Shown here piece after piece: positions 30,691-38,371 of a stretch of DNA of 44,217 nt. The position numbers and the translations under genes were made by a program. Within the stretch, counting starts at the first letter, position 1; the number at the start of each line of letters is the position of its first letter. Under the pieces are notes generated by a model. It searched no databases. It saw nothing but the letters and a program-made list of their open reading frames with translations, and was not told the DNA's origin. Origin of the DNA: a virus; the IMG/VR virus record IMGVR_UViG_3300043433_000070, positions 1 through 44,217 of that record. One strand, 5' to 3'.

Positions 30691-30985
30691 GTGTCCATTC
30701 TTTTTTATAAATTAATTCCCAGTGTTTTCTATATTCTCTGACGTTAATCATCTTGATCGTATAATTTGAATATTCATCGTCTTTATAAATACTAACAAAT
30801 AATGCAACTGAAGATGGAGTCACGTGATGCTCTTTTGCCCATTTAAATAAAGCTTTGGTATTACCTTTTTGTCTAACCTTTTTGGCAAAAGTTTTAAAAT
30901 CACAATCCCATATAGAAGGATAGTAGCTCAGAATACCCGAGCTACCGCGTCCTATATAACCAATATTATATGCAATTTGGTCCAT
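30674..30985 (-). CDS. Hypothetical protein, 103 aa
   Basis: A 103-residue basic protein: MDQIAYNIGYIGRGSSGILS, then a helical section rich in Lys and aromatic residues. No family recognised. One-base overlap with the RNA ligase stop implies coupled translation. Confidence 0.7.
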   Translation of the reverse strand: MDQIAYNIGYIGRGSSGILSYYPSIWDCDFKTFAKKVRQKGNTKALFKWAKEHHVTPSSVALFVSIYKDDEYSNYTIKMINVREYRKHWELIYKKEWTHGRRL

Positions 30986-32103
30986 TAGTGAGAATCTCCT
31001 ACGTTATTTTTTTCACCGTAGATTAAATAGTCTGGGTTAATAACCTTAGCTACTTTACTTCTTTCACCAGAGACATGTTTGATTACAATTCCTTCATGTG
31101 GCACTTTGGTGCCTTCAATAAAGTTGTTAAAGACAAAACGATCTTGAATTTCTTGAGACCATAAGCCATCGTAAAGAACTTCAACGTGATCAAATCCTAA
31201 TTCATTTGCATACATTTCTGTCCATCCGGTTGGTACATAATCACCATTAAGAGTTACGTCAAACATAGAAAACTTAATTTCAGTAAGACCGTACTCGTAA
31301 TTCTTTTGAATTCCTGCACCGTAGATTTCACCATAGATACAAAAACCTTCACCAATTCCTTCAGGTGTTGCAGTCTCTTTAATAAAATTCCACAACTTAG
31401 ATTTGATCTTATATTTGTCTGCAATTTCATACCACACGTTAGTGTCATAGAATCCTTGTGATTCAGAACCTTTTTCAACGTTATGAGAACCAACTACAAA
31501 TTCATATCCAGCCCATTTGTCACCAAAAAAAGCTTTAAGTTTTGTAAGTAATCCTATCTTCTTACGTTTTACAATTCCATATCGTGCGTTAGTTCCATGT
31601 AATTTACGAGTGATTTGAACTGCGTTCTCTTCAGTAAACATACCTGCAACATTTTTCAAGTTTGGAAACTTGTAATAGATTTTAAAGTTAGGATTTTCAC
31701 TGTAACGAATCTTTTTGCCAGAAGTTAATTGGATTTGTTTAACCGGTGGCTCGAATTTAGTGATGCCTAATTCTTCCATTAAGTCGCGACCTTCTCTAAT
31801 ACTAGAAGCCTTGATATGAACTATTGGAATAATCAAACATTCAGAGTAAACACCTCTTAGTTTTACAGTTCTAACTCTTTGACCTTTACGTAAATAATTA
31901 GTAACACCCATCTTTTCAGAAAGTGCTTCAGGAATAACTGCGTCAGTTGTTGCAATTACAGTTAATGAACCTACGGTGAATTCACCTTTTTTTGTAATAG
32001 CATTCCAACCTCCAGCAACTACCAATTCAATATTGTCAGCTCCTTCAATTGCTTTAATCTCGTTAATTTTTGCTACATAGCAAACTGAATTTTGATTTTC
32101 CAT
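30985..32103 (-). CDS. RNA ligase, DraRnl/Rnl5-like
   Basis: A 372-residue ATP-dependent RNA ligase. The N-terminal 110 residues form a putative OB-like domain (AKINEIKAIEGADNIELVV) as in Deinococcus Rnl5. The nucleotidyltransferase core follows: motif I QITRKLHGTNARYG with Lys167, motif III-like FCIYGEIYGAG, motif IIIa FSMFDVTLNG, motif IV HEGIVIKHVSG and motif V VAKVINPDY. It would adenylylate 5'-phosphate RNA ends and seal breaks. First gene of its operon behind the promoter at 32121-32175. Confidence 0.93.
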   Translation of the reverse strand: MENQNSVCYVAKINEIKAIEGADNIELVVAGGWNAITKKGEFTVGSLTVIATTDAVIPEALSEKMGVTNYLRKGQRVRTVKLRGVYSECLIIPIVHIKASSIREGRDLMEELGITKFEPPVKQIQLTSGKKIRYSENPNFKIYYKFPNLKNVAGMFTEENAVQITRKLHGTNARYGIVKRKKIGLLTKLKAFFGDKWAGYEFVVGSHNVEKGSESQGFYDTNVWYEIADKYKIKSKLWNFIKETATPEGIGEGFCIYGEIYGAGIQKNYEYGLTEIKFSMFDVTLNGDYVPTGWTEMYANELGFDHVEVLYDGLWSQEIQDRFVFNNFIEGTKVPHEGIVIKHVSGERSKVAKVINPDYLIYGEKNNVGDSH

Positions 32104-32120
32104 CTTGTGTTTTATTTAGA

Positions 32121-32175
32121 TATGTAAATATACATAATTAATTTGACATAAAAAAATATTTAAGCAAATATTTTT
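32121..32175 (-). promoter_or_regulatory. Promoter of the RNA ligase operon
   Basis: AAATATTTTTTTATGTCAAAT followed by TATATTTAC (32124-32132) about 20 nt before the ligase ATG. Member of the repeated family. Confidence 0.78.
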
Positions 32176-32566
32176 AGCACCCTCTTTCTTATATGACTAT
32201 TTCTTACTGTTTACGCCCATATAAGAGTAGGGTCACGTAGTTAATCTGTTAAGTACTTCGGACAATTTAATGTACAATCTTCCGCTTTAACTACTTGCTG
32301 AGAACTCATTTGTGTTGTGTAGGATGTTATGACCTACCTCGTATTTCATATTTCTTTCTCAAGGGAACAACACATCTACCATTACTGATAGTATCTTTAT
32401 GTAAATAAGGAAGGAAATTACATCCTGTCTTCTTTGCTTCATACCATGAAAGGTACTGCCCACACTACTGAGTCCGCTTATTTACAAAGGTATTCAATGT
32501 TTAACCTAATTTTATAATGAGAGCATCTCACCTCAAAGACTGTTCATAAACTAGTTTAAGTAGAGT
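32176..32566 (-). ncRNA. Large structured RNA (about 390 nt) beside the tRNA
   Basis: No frame of convincing length covers this stretch. On the minus strand it folds with several perfect distant helices: 9 bp (32401-32409 with 32477-32485), 8 bp (32311-32318 with 32367-32374) enclosing a 5-bp hairpin (32319-32323 with 32333-32337), 8 bp (32237-32244 with 32287-32294), and 8 bp (32188-32195 with 32218-32225) extended by CCCT/AGGG. Position next to a tRNA and size recall large phage RNAs such as ROOL and GOLLD, but I recognise no motif of those classes. Confidence 0.7.
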
Positions 32567-32694
32567 GACCAGGACAGGATTCGAACCTATAACCGTGCGT
32601 AATCTTCACCTTCAACTCCTTGTACTTCGGAGTCCGTCACAGCGTTCCGCCACTCTTGCTGAGGCTTAGTGTCTACCAATTCCACCACCTGGCC
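32567..32694 (-). tRNA. Expanded tRNA-Leu-like element (128 nt)
   Basis: Acceptor GGCCAGG/CCTGGTC, Leu-type D arm GTGGAATTGGTAGACAC and T arm ATAGG-TTCGAAT-CCTGT are intact. Between D and T arms lie about 78 nt instead of about 31. The extra part includes GGCGGAACGCTGTGACGG and hairpin ACTCC/GGAGT, which resemble the D, variable and T region of another class II tRNA. CTCAGCA is a possible anticodon loop (CAG, Leu), but no clean anticodon stem is found. Confidence 0.6.
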
Positions 32695-32702
32695 GATAAA
32701 AT

Positions 32703-32879
32703 TTAACCTCCTGTTATATCATCGACAGCATCTGATAAATCCTCAGCTGCGCTAGATATAAGTTTTGTAGTTGCGTTAACTTCCTCTCCTGTTGCAACAT
32801 TCACAACATCTTTAACGATTGCTACTGGCGTTAATACGGTCTTAACCGTTGCTGTAATAATACTTGAAAAAAATCCCAT
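32703..32879 (-). CDS. Small hypothetical protein, 58 aa
   Basis: MGFFSSIITATVKTVLTPVA... to DLSDAVDDITGG. An amphipathic helix rich in Val, Thr and Ala with a Gly-Gly end. The start at 32879 avoids running into the flanking tRNA. Small proteins of this style recur in phages, function unknown. Flanked on both sides by tRNA-like elements. Confidence 0.65.
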   Translation of the reverse strand: MGFFSSIITATVKTVLTPVAIVKDVVNVATGEEVNATTKLISSAAEDLSDAVDDITGG

Positions 32880-32902
32880 AATTTTATATTTTATATGTTT
32901 GT

Positions 32903-32982
32903 AGTTAGAGTAGGATTCGAACCTACGACTTTGCAACCCGGAGGGTGTGATAGACCGCTTTCACATTACGCAATATCTAACT
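32903..32982 (-). tRNA. tRNA-like element with irregular anticodon region (80 nt)
   Basis: Acceptor AGTTAGA/TCTAACT and T arm GTAGG-TTCGAAT-CCTAC are perfect. The middle gives competing loops: CTATCAC (weak stem) and TTGCAAA (GCA, Cys) whose 5' stem CCGGG has no 3' partner. Isotype not assignable. Confidence 0.65.
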
Positions 32983-32999
32983 TCCATAAATCCAGTCTG

Positions 33000-33088
33000 A
33001 CCTGCCAGACAGTACGAGTCGGTATTAGTAGTTTCGCGCGCCGTTTTCGTAGTGGATCTATTTATTATATCTTAAACCTTTAAAAAGT
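33000..33088 (-). other. Leader region upstream of the tRNA-like element
   Basis: GC-rich minus-strand segment with hairpin GTCTG/CAGAC and CGAAAACGGCGCGCG, plus TTTAAACTTTTTAAAGG ahead of it. Probably 3' UTR of the 193-residue gene and tRNA leader; no gene seen. Confidence 0.4.
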
Positions 33089-33670
33089 TTAAAGTATTGT
33101 GTCTTTATATCCTTGTTTCCAATCCAACCAAGGCTCATCAATTGCCTTTAATAATGATAAATATTTCCAGTGCATAAACAATTTACGCTCGTTCCAATCT
33201 TCATATTTTTTAATTAAAAGATCTTGCTTGTCCATTTCAGTTTTATAGAAATCTGCTCTTTCTGAAAGTTTAGTAAAACGATCATCTAATTTTGCAAGTC
33301 TTTTTACAGCATTTTCAGTTGATAGTCCTTGCATTGATAATGAAACTATAAGTTCTTTTAAATTAACAATCATGTCAATCATAGAGTTTAACTTCGGTAC
33401 TAATGCATTGTAAGATGTCTTTGCAGATTCCTTTGATCTTTTAAAGCTATTGTAATTTTCTTGCAATTCCTTGTCAGCTAGATCTTCGTGAATTAATTCA
33501 GTAACATCAACGCCATACATTTTATCGAATTGTTCTCCAGCTGGAATTGGCGCTAAAAGAGTCATTCCTGCAATTTCTTCATTTTTAGTTTCATTTAAAA
33601 CAGCAACGTAACAATTACCTCTTTGTGTTTCTAATAATTCTTTAACTTGTTTTTGAGTGTATACTTTCAT
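33089..33670 (-). CDS. Coiled-coil hypothetical protein, 193 aa
   Basis: A 193-residue soluble protein. An N-terminal globular part (MKVYTQKQVKELLETQRGNC) is followed by long helices, about 70-165, with heptad patterns. Ends in aromatic WLDWKQGYKDTIL. No enzyme motif. Close behind the 77-residue gene in an operon. Confidence 0.72.
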   Translation of the reverse strand: MKVYTQKQVKELLETQRGNCYVAVLNETKNEEIAGMTLLAPIPAGEQFDKMYGVDVTELIHEDLADKELQENYNSFKRSKESAKTSYNALVPKLNSMIDMIVNLKELIVSLSMQGLSTENAVKRLAKLDDRFTKLSERADFYKTEMDKQDLLIKKYEDWNERKLFMHWKYLSLLKAIDEPWLDWKQGYKDTIL

Positions 33671-33674
33671 AATC

Positions 33675-33908
33675 TTATTTTGAGTAATTTCTATCTAATA
33701 AATCGTTCCATGTTAATGTGCCTACTAATGATGGTATATGTAATGAATCTGTGTAAAATTCCCAATCTCCATCAAAATTTGTAAAGTTAATTTGATAATG
33801 ATCTTCTTTGATCGTAACTAAACACAAATCATTTGCATACTTATTTTCTCCAACCTTCTTAAATGAATTCCTTTCTAAAAAAGAACCTATGATTTCTGTG
33901 CTATTCAT
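33675..33908 (-). CDS. Hypothetical protein, 77 aa
   Basis: From ATG 33908 (MNSTEIIGSFLERNSFKKVG...), which overlaps the stop of the upstream 49-residue gene in an ATGAATAG junction; a longer TTG start would overlap that gene heavily. Mixed alpha/beta with FTNFDGDWEFYTDS. No family recognised. Confidence 0.65.
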   Translation of the reverse strand: MNSTEIIGSFLERNSFKKVGENKYANDLCLVTIKEDHYQINFTNFDGDWEFYTDSLHIPSLVGTLTWNDLLDRNYSK

Positions 33909-34050
33909 ACCACTGCGATTGATTAATTTCATATACATCTGCTCTTGTGATTGGCGTATTATCATAAAGTCCTTTTGCAACTATAAAGCCAAATGCAAAA
34001 CCAATTAGCAATAGTATTAAAATCATTTGATTTGTTTCTTTTTCTTTCAT
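33901..34050 (-). CDS. Small membrane protein, 49 aa
   Basis: MKEKETNQMILILLLIGFAF... with a hydrophobic helix at about 9-26, and a polar C-terminus. One predicted transmembrane segment. Lies directly after the cytochrome-like lipoprotein gene (2-nt gap). Confidence 0.6.
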   Translation of the reverse strand: MKEKETNQMILILLLIGFAFGFIVAKGLYDNTPITRADVYEINQSQWYE

Positions 34051-34052
34051 AA

Positions 34053-35465
34053 TTACATTGCGTTTACTGCTGTTATAATTTTGTCAATCTTAGCTAATAA
34101 AGCTGTTTTAGAACCACCTGCCCTTTGATTAATATAACCTCGAGCTGTTTCAAGATCTTCTAAAGACCATTTTTTCTGATCACCTATCACTTTAGCTCCT
34201 TGATAATTCGTAGTGATTTTATTATCGACATAAGTTAACATGAAATCTAAACATTTATCATAATTGCCTGTGTTTGGATCTACATCTTTACTGGCTGTTT
34301 TAATATCGTCGTAAAGAGCTTGAACATTATTCGGTCTGTTCACTAAAGATTTCATAATAACTGCTTGTGTTAAATATTGAAATCTTTTACTTATAAGAGC
34401 TTCGGCAATATACTTAGTTTCAAAATTAGCAGTTTTGCCGTAATTTCCAATCCATCCAAGATACAACCACGTAGATCTGATTTCATCTCTTTCTGGTAAT
34501 TGTTGCGTTACGCTACCATTATCTAAACTTCTGCGAGCAATATCACCAGCAAACCAAATTGGATCTAAAACCGATTCGTATGTGTCATCTGACATTTTAC
34601 CATCAACCATCATATTAAATGGACCAAAATTTCCATTTTTGTATCTGATTACGTGTTGAATATAAGCGCTAGACATCCATTTCATTGTGTTATAAGACTC
34701 TTTAAAGTCTGAATATCCATGCTCACCTGGGTGTCTTTGACCTTCTGTCAAATTATTAAATACAATTCTTTTAAATCTTACAAAGTTTTCATCAGTTGGT
34801 GCATTCAAATATTGATTATATGCATTTTTAACAGCTGCGTTGCCTTCTCTTAAAAGAAGCATTGGCTTGTCTGGCATAATATCATTAATAGAATTAGTGT
34901 CAATCCAAGATGGCAATAAAATAGGCACTTTAATTTGTGTAAAGTCCCAAGAATTAACTTGATTTGTAGTGTAAACTGGATTATTTAGACCAATTGACAT
35001 TGCAAATTGAGTTTCAGTTACTACTTCAGCTCCTGGTTGATAGACATTCTTAATTGAATTTCGAGGTGTAACTTTACCTTTTGTCAAACTTTTAATGTAA
35101 TTCATCACGTTTGAAGCATCTTGTATAGAAACGTGTTTGATTGCTCTTTGAAATGTTCTATTCATAAATGGAATAGAATCAATGTTGTTAAATAAAGCAA
35201 TGTCATAACCGTCTTTAGAGACGTGGCAACTCATACATGAATGACCATCGCCGTCTAAAGTGGTTGTATAGACAGTTTCACCTTTAAGAATCGATTCTTT
35301 TAAAGAGCTTGAATTAAGAATTCTACTGTCTAATTTAGAATCTGAGCTTAATTCTCCTGGAGCAACTGTTGAATTTTTTACAACTGGTGTAATCTCAGAA
35401 AGTTCGTCTTTTGAACAAGATTGAAATACTAATGCTGCTACTAATAATAATGATAATTTTTTCAT
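34053..35465 (-). CDS. Cytochrome c-like lipoprotein
   Basis: A 470-residue protein. Signal MKKLSLLLVAALVFQSC with lipobox Cys17 predicts an exported lipoprotein. HSCMSCH (75-81) is a CxxCH c-type heme site (Cys77, Cys80, His81) in a context, GDGHSCMSCH, typical of mono-heme cytochromes; Met residues nearby could be the sixth ligand. The rest is a large helical domain without recognised family. It would need the host cytochrome c maturation machinery. A heme lipoprotein is very unusual in a phage; a host-derived gene is likely. Behind the promoter at 35484-35540. Confidence 0.85.
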   Translation of the reverse strand: MKKLSLLLVAALVFQSCSKDELSEITPVVKNSTVAPGELSSDSKLDSRILNSSSLKESILKGETVYTTTLDGDGHSCMSCHVSKDGYDIALFNNIDSIPFMNRTFQRAIKHVSIQDASNVMNYIKSLTKGKVTPRNSIKNVYQPGAEVVTETQFAMSIGLNNPVYTTNQVNSWDFTQIKVPILLPSWIDTNSINDIMPDKPMLLLREGNAAVKNAYNQYLNAPTDENFVRFKRIVFNNLTEGQRHPGEHGYSDFKESYNTMKWMSSAYIQHVIRYKNGNFGPFNMMVDGKMSDDTYESVLDPIWFAGDIARRSLDNGSVTQQLPERDEIRSTWLYLGWIGNYGKTANFETKYIAEALISKRFQYLTQAVIMKSLVNRPNNVQALYDDIKTASKDVDPNTGNYDKCLDFMLTYVDNKITTNYQGAKVIGDQKKWSLEDLETARGYINQRAGGSKTALLAKIDKIITAVNAM

Positions 35466-35483
35466 ACTTTTATTAATTTGTTA

Positions 35484-35540
35484 TATGTAAATATACAACT
35501 AATATTTGACATAAAAAAATATTTAAGCAATTATTTTCGC
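35484..35540 (-). promoter_or_regulatory. Promoter of the cytochrome-like gene
   Basis: AAATATTTTTTTATGTCAAATATTAGT and TATATTTAC (35487-35495), some 22 nt before ATG. Its core is nearly identical to those at 36841 and 41213. Confidence 0.78.
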
Positions 35541-35545
35541 ATTAT

Positions 35546-35932
35546 TTACAATTGTATCTCAAATCTGTCTTCCATTTGCTTTAATTTTTCTGCTGGAACA
35601 CCATGTTGGTTAACTCCATTGTGTCTATTTTCAACAATTAAAGCATAAACAATATAACCATACTTTTTTGCCAAAGTATAATAGGTTTCCATTTCCCATT
35701 CTTGTGTGAATGTGTTTGAGATAACAATACGTTCTTCGCCGTTTTCCATGTCTTCTTTACAAGATGATTGGCAATATTTATGAGCTTGTAAAAGCTTTAC
35801 AGCCTCAAACTTATATTCGCCTTTCTTATTTGTAAAGAAATGATCTGCCTCGTGATGTGTTCCACCTAAAGATTTCGCAACTGTTGATTTGCCAGAACCT
35901 GGTAAACCTCTTAATAAAAATAATTCTTTCAT
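35546..35932 (-). CDS. P-loop polynucleotide/zeta-type kinase
   Basis: A 128-residue protein. LLRGLPGSGKSTVAKSL (6-22) is a Walker A. ISNTFTQEWEMETYY and ENRHNGVNQHGVPAEKL, with the conserved N..HGVP pattern followed by a Met-x2-Arg lid, resemble the PNK/NEDD4BP2-like kinase group. Its targets may be RNA 5'-OH ends, giving substrate for the RNA ligase, or another small molecule. No phosphatase domain is fused. Ten nt upstream of the phosphoesterase gene. Confidence 0.85.
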   Translation of the reverse strand: MKELFLLRGLPGSGKSTVAKSLGGTHHEADHFFTNKKGEYKFEAVKLLQAHKYCQSSCKEDMENGEERIVISNTFTQEWEMETYYTLAKKYGYIVYALIVENRHNGVNQHGVPAEKLKQMEDRFEIQL

Positions 35933-35942
35933 GTTTGTTTAT

Positions 35943-36608
35943 TTAGCAAGTCTGAGCATCGTTATGATGATCGAACTCGTGTTTTAATAATGATTGTATT
36001 GGTCTATCTGCTATTAGTTTCAAGACTTGTTGAATTGTATATGGTTGAAAATCAGGGTTTCCATCAAGTCCAACATCCATCATTTTACCTGGCCCAAGTT
36101 TAAATTGGTGAGGTGTATGAATATGACCATGGACGTGCATAACACCTTGTCCCATATCTTGCCAAGAAGCTAAAGGATAATGACTCATAACAAATCTATA
36201 TCTTTTTGCAGCTTGACCTTTAACCTCAGGTTGCATAACAATAGTAACCATTCTTTGCTCATTTACAGAAGCAAAAAGATCTTGCACGTTATCTCTGTTG
36301 TTAAGGATGTGATGATCATGATTTCCTAAGAACAAGTGAATGTTCTTACAGTTTAGTTTGTTTCTAAACTCTACAATAGACTCAAAGCCCCCAAAAGACC
36401 AGTCACCCAAGTGAATCAAGATGTCATCTGGCATAACTAACATATTTATATTGTCTTGTATGTCAATGTTCATTTGATTCAAGGAGTCATAATCTCGAGT
36501 CCCTCTAGCGCCATCCCACTTAGAAACACCTCTACAAATATTTGTATGGTTGTAATGCGTATCTGAAGTAAAAAAGACTCTTTGTCCTGGGTTAACTATT
36601 ATTTTCAT
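35943..36608 (-). CDS. Calcineurin-like metallophosphoesterase
   Basis: A 221-residue protein from ATG 36608 (MKIIVNPGQRVFFTSDTHYN). All dinuclear metal motifs are present: SDTHYNH, IHLGDWSF, LFLGNHDHH, MSHYPL and VHGHIHTP. The family hydrolyses phosphodiesters; phage members act on nucleotides or RNA ends. The intact copy contrasts with the dead homologue at 41276-41815. Confidence 0.92.
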   Translation of the reverse strand: MKIIVNPGQRVFFTSDTHYNHTNICRGVSKWDGARGTRDYDSLNQMNIDIQDNINMLVMPDDILIHLGDWSFGGFESIVEFRNKLNCKNIHLFLGNHDHHILNNRDNVQDLFASVNEQRMVTIVMQPEVKGQAAKRYRFVMSHYPLASWQDMGQGVMHVHGHIHTPHQFKLGPGKMMDVGLDGNPDFQPYTIQQVLKLIADRPIQSLLKHEFDHHNDAQTC

Positions 36609-36618
36609 AATTCTTGTT

Positions 36619-36819
36619 TTAATATAAACTTTCGTGAGCATTAATAGAGATAAATTCTCCGTCTTCATTTAAAATGTCTAACTCTTCATCAGTCATTTCA
36701 CGATCTCCGTAATCTGCTGATTCAATATAAGCATCGCAGAAATCTGGATAATCTTGCATATCTACACCACCAACTTGAACGTTACTAATTTTACTGTAAT
36801 CTAATTTAATATCTGTCAT
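36619..36819 (-). CDS. Small acidic protein, 66 aa
   Basis: From ATG 36819, MTDIKLDYSKISNVQVGGVD to NAHESLY, strongly acidic. First gene after the promoter at 36841-36893. The pattern DMQDYPDFCDAYIESADY resembles short conserved phage proteins of unknown role. Confidence 0.7.
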   Translation of the reverse strand: MTDIKLDYSKISNVQVGGVDMQDYPDFCDAYIESADYGDREMTDEELDILNEDGEFISINAHESLY

Positions 36820-36840
36820 AATAAGTTTGTTTTTAATTAT

Positions 36841-36893
36841 AAGGCTAATATACAACTAATATTTGACATAAAAAAATATTTAAGCAATTATTT
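36841..36893 (-). promoter_or_regulatory. Phage promoter, minus strand
   Basis: AAATATTTTTTTATGTCAAATATTAGT followed by TATATTAGCC. Drives the acidic protein, the phosphoesterase and the kinase genes. Confidence 0.75.
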
Positions 36894-37556
36894 TTAGTAA
36901 TGATTCATAATATCTAACGAGTCTGGATAATAAAGCAGCGTAGGATTCTTTTTTTGAATATCTAGATCTGGATATTTCTCTTTGAACTTCATAACATCAA
37001 ACTTCTTAGTGATTAAATGAAAACCACTTTTAGTTGGAATAATTGATTCGATTTTTGGTCCAACTTCATAACCTATTGGCATTCCAGCCTTGTCAAATTT
37101 AACTTTAGTAATTGGAGCACATTCATATTCAATATATGCCATCATTACTGGACTTACTACATCTACATCGTCTAAATCAATGATCCATCTCTTTTCTTGA
37201 GTCTTGATCTGACCAACCACAGAATCAAACAAGCCTTTTTGGTTGTTGTTTCCATCTTGAATTCTTTGAGCTAAAGCAACCATCATATTTAAAGAAACAT
37301 CAAAATGATTTTGCTTTTGCACATGAATATATGCACGCGCTTTAAACATTTCACATAGTTGAATAATCTCATCATATCTGCGTTCTAAATGATCAATGCT
37401 TTCAATACAATAAGTTTTGATTGTTCTTACTGATTGATGATTATCTCTTTCTCCTTCGGGTTGATCCTTTTTGCGTTTAAAAACGTAAAGCATATAGAAG
37501 TCTCCCTTCTTTTCGAAGTTTAGTAAAGGTTTTATTATGTCTAAATTATTAATCAT
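36894..37556 (-). CDS. Primase-like (AEP-type) protein
   Basis: A 220-residue protein from ATG 37556, which overlaps the upstream gene stop. RWIIDLDDVDVV is a DxD-type metal site on a strand, and IIPTKSGFHLITKKFD resembles the SGxGFH-type motif of archaeo-eukaryotic primases. The first half (QSVRTIKTYCIESIDHLERR) is less clear. It could prime or repair DNA, or be a nucleotide-binding relative. Assignment is by two motifs only. Confidence 0.6.
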   Translation of the reverse strand: MINNLDIIKPLLNFEKKGDFYMLYVFKRKKDQPEGERDNHQSVRTIKTYCIESIDHLERRYDEIIQLCEMFKARAYIHVQKQNHFDVSLNMMVALAQRIQDGNNNQKGLFDSVVGQIKTQEKRWIIDLDDVDVVSPVMMAYIEYECAPITKVKFDKAGMPIGYEVGPKIESIIPTKSGFHLITKKFDVMKFKEKYPDLDIQKKNPTLLYYPDSLDIMNHY

Positions 37557-37713
37557 TGTCTTTGTCTTTAAGTTCTTTCTTCCAGCTTTTATCTTTTCTG
37601 TCGTATTTAGTTTCATCGCCATGATTTTTCTGAATCATTTTTCGACGAATCATTGCTGCTAAGTGACGTTCTGGATAGCCGTCAATATCAGGGTTCTTTT
37701 TCTTCTTTGCCAT
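37549..37713 (-). CDS. Small basic protein, 54 aa
   Basis: MAKKKKNPDIDGYPERHLAA... to KDKDND, highly charged and Lys-rich. Overlaps the primase-like start by 8 nt and begins 5 nt after the stop of the 126-residue gene. Nucleic-acid binding is plausible. Confidence 0.65.
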   Translation of the reverse strand: MAKKKKNPDIDGYPERHLAAMIRRKMIQKNHGDETKYDRKDKSWKKELKDKDND

Positions 37714-37717
37714 ATCT

Positions 37718-38098
37718 TTAATAATCACAGTTACAATTAATTGGTAACATATCTAGTCCATCCATAATATCAACGATCTTTTCGTAAGCATCGTTCATCG
37801 CCTTTGTTTCTAATGCAAATCTTTTCGCAGTTTCTATTACTGCCTCTTGATATGCATATTCCATCAATACATTTACATATCTTTCGGTAAAACCAAAGGT
37901 ACCTGCAGCATCTCGAATTGTATGTAATTCACTGGCATCTTCAAGTTTAATTTTACCCGCTTTAATGTCAGTTTCAACCTTCTCCATCACTGCCATTTTC
38001 AGAGTGTTAAACTTTGAAAAGTATGCTAGGTCTTTAGGTACATCATTTAATGTTTTTGCTTTTGCCTTGTAGGCTGCTTTTCTTTCTTCCCAATTCAT
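37718..38098 (-). CDS. Hypothetical protein, 126 aa
   Basis: A helical 126-residue protein: MNWEERKAAYKAKAKTLNDV ... LPINCNCDY. Ends with a CNC motif. No family recognised. In the operon driven from 38288-38340. Confidence 0.7.
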   Translation of the reverse strand: MNWEERKAAYKAKAKTLNDVPKDLAYFSKFNTLKMAVMEKVETDIKAGKIKLEDASELHTIRDAAGTFGFTERYVNVLMEYAYQEAVIETAKRFALETKAMNDAYEKIVDIMDGLDMLPINCNCDY

Positions 38099-38101
38099 AA
38101 C

Positions 38102-38266
38102 TTAAAAATCTAAACGTTCGTTAATTTGCTCAATACACTCTTCGATACTACGACCACATCCCATAGATTCATCGCAGTCTGTAGTACTACTAAAAACATA
38201 TTTACTTTCAGGGTGTGCTACATGATAATTTTCATTCTCTTCGATCAAATAATTTTTGTAAGTCAT
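38102..38266 (-). CDS. Small hypothetical protein, 54 aa
   Basis: MTYKNYLIEENENYHVAHPE to NERLDF. Three Cys (TTDCDESMGCGRS, EECIEQ) and a C-terminal helix. First gene after the promoter at 38288. Confidence 0.65.
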   Translation of the reverse strand: MTYKNYLIEENENYHVAHPESKYVFSSTTDCDESMGCGRSIEECIEQINERLDF

Positions 38267-38287
38267 AATCTTGGTGTTTTAATTATA

Positions 38288-38340
38288 AGGCTAATATACA
38301 AAATCTTTTTGACATAAAAAAATAATTACGTATATTTTTT
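38288..38340 (-). promoter_or_regulatory. Phage promoter, minus strand
   Basis: ATTTTTTTATGTCAAAAAG followed by TATATTAGCC. It lies just downstream of the terminator of the structured RNA. Confidence 0.72.
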
Positions 38341-38342
38341 AC

Positions 38343-38371
38343 AAAAAAAATCCAGGCTTACGGGCCTGGAT
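38343..38371 (-). terminator. Strong terminator of the structured RNA
   Basis: Minus-strand hairpin TCCAGGC-CCGTAA-GCCTGGA followed by TTTTTTTT. Confidence 0.93.

Noticed and set aside
32567-32694. Group I intron in a tRNA
   Set aside because: The insert is only about 45 nt, far below the size of any self-splicing group I intron.
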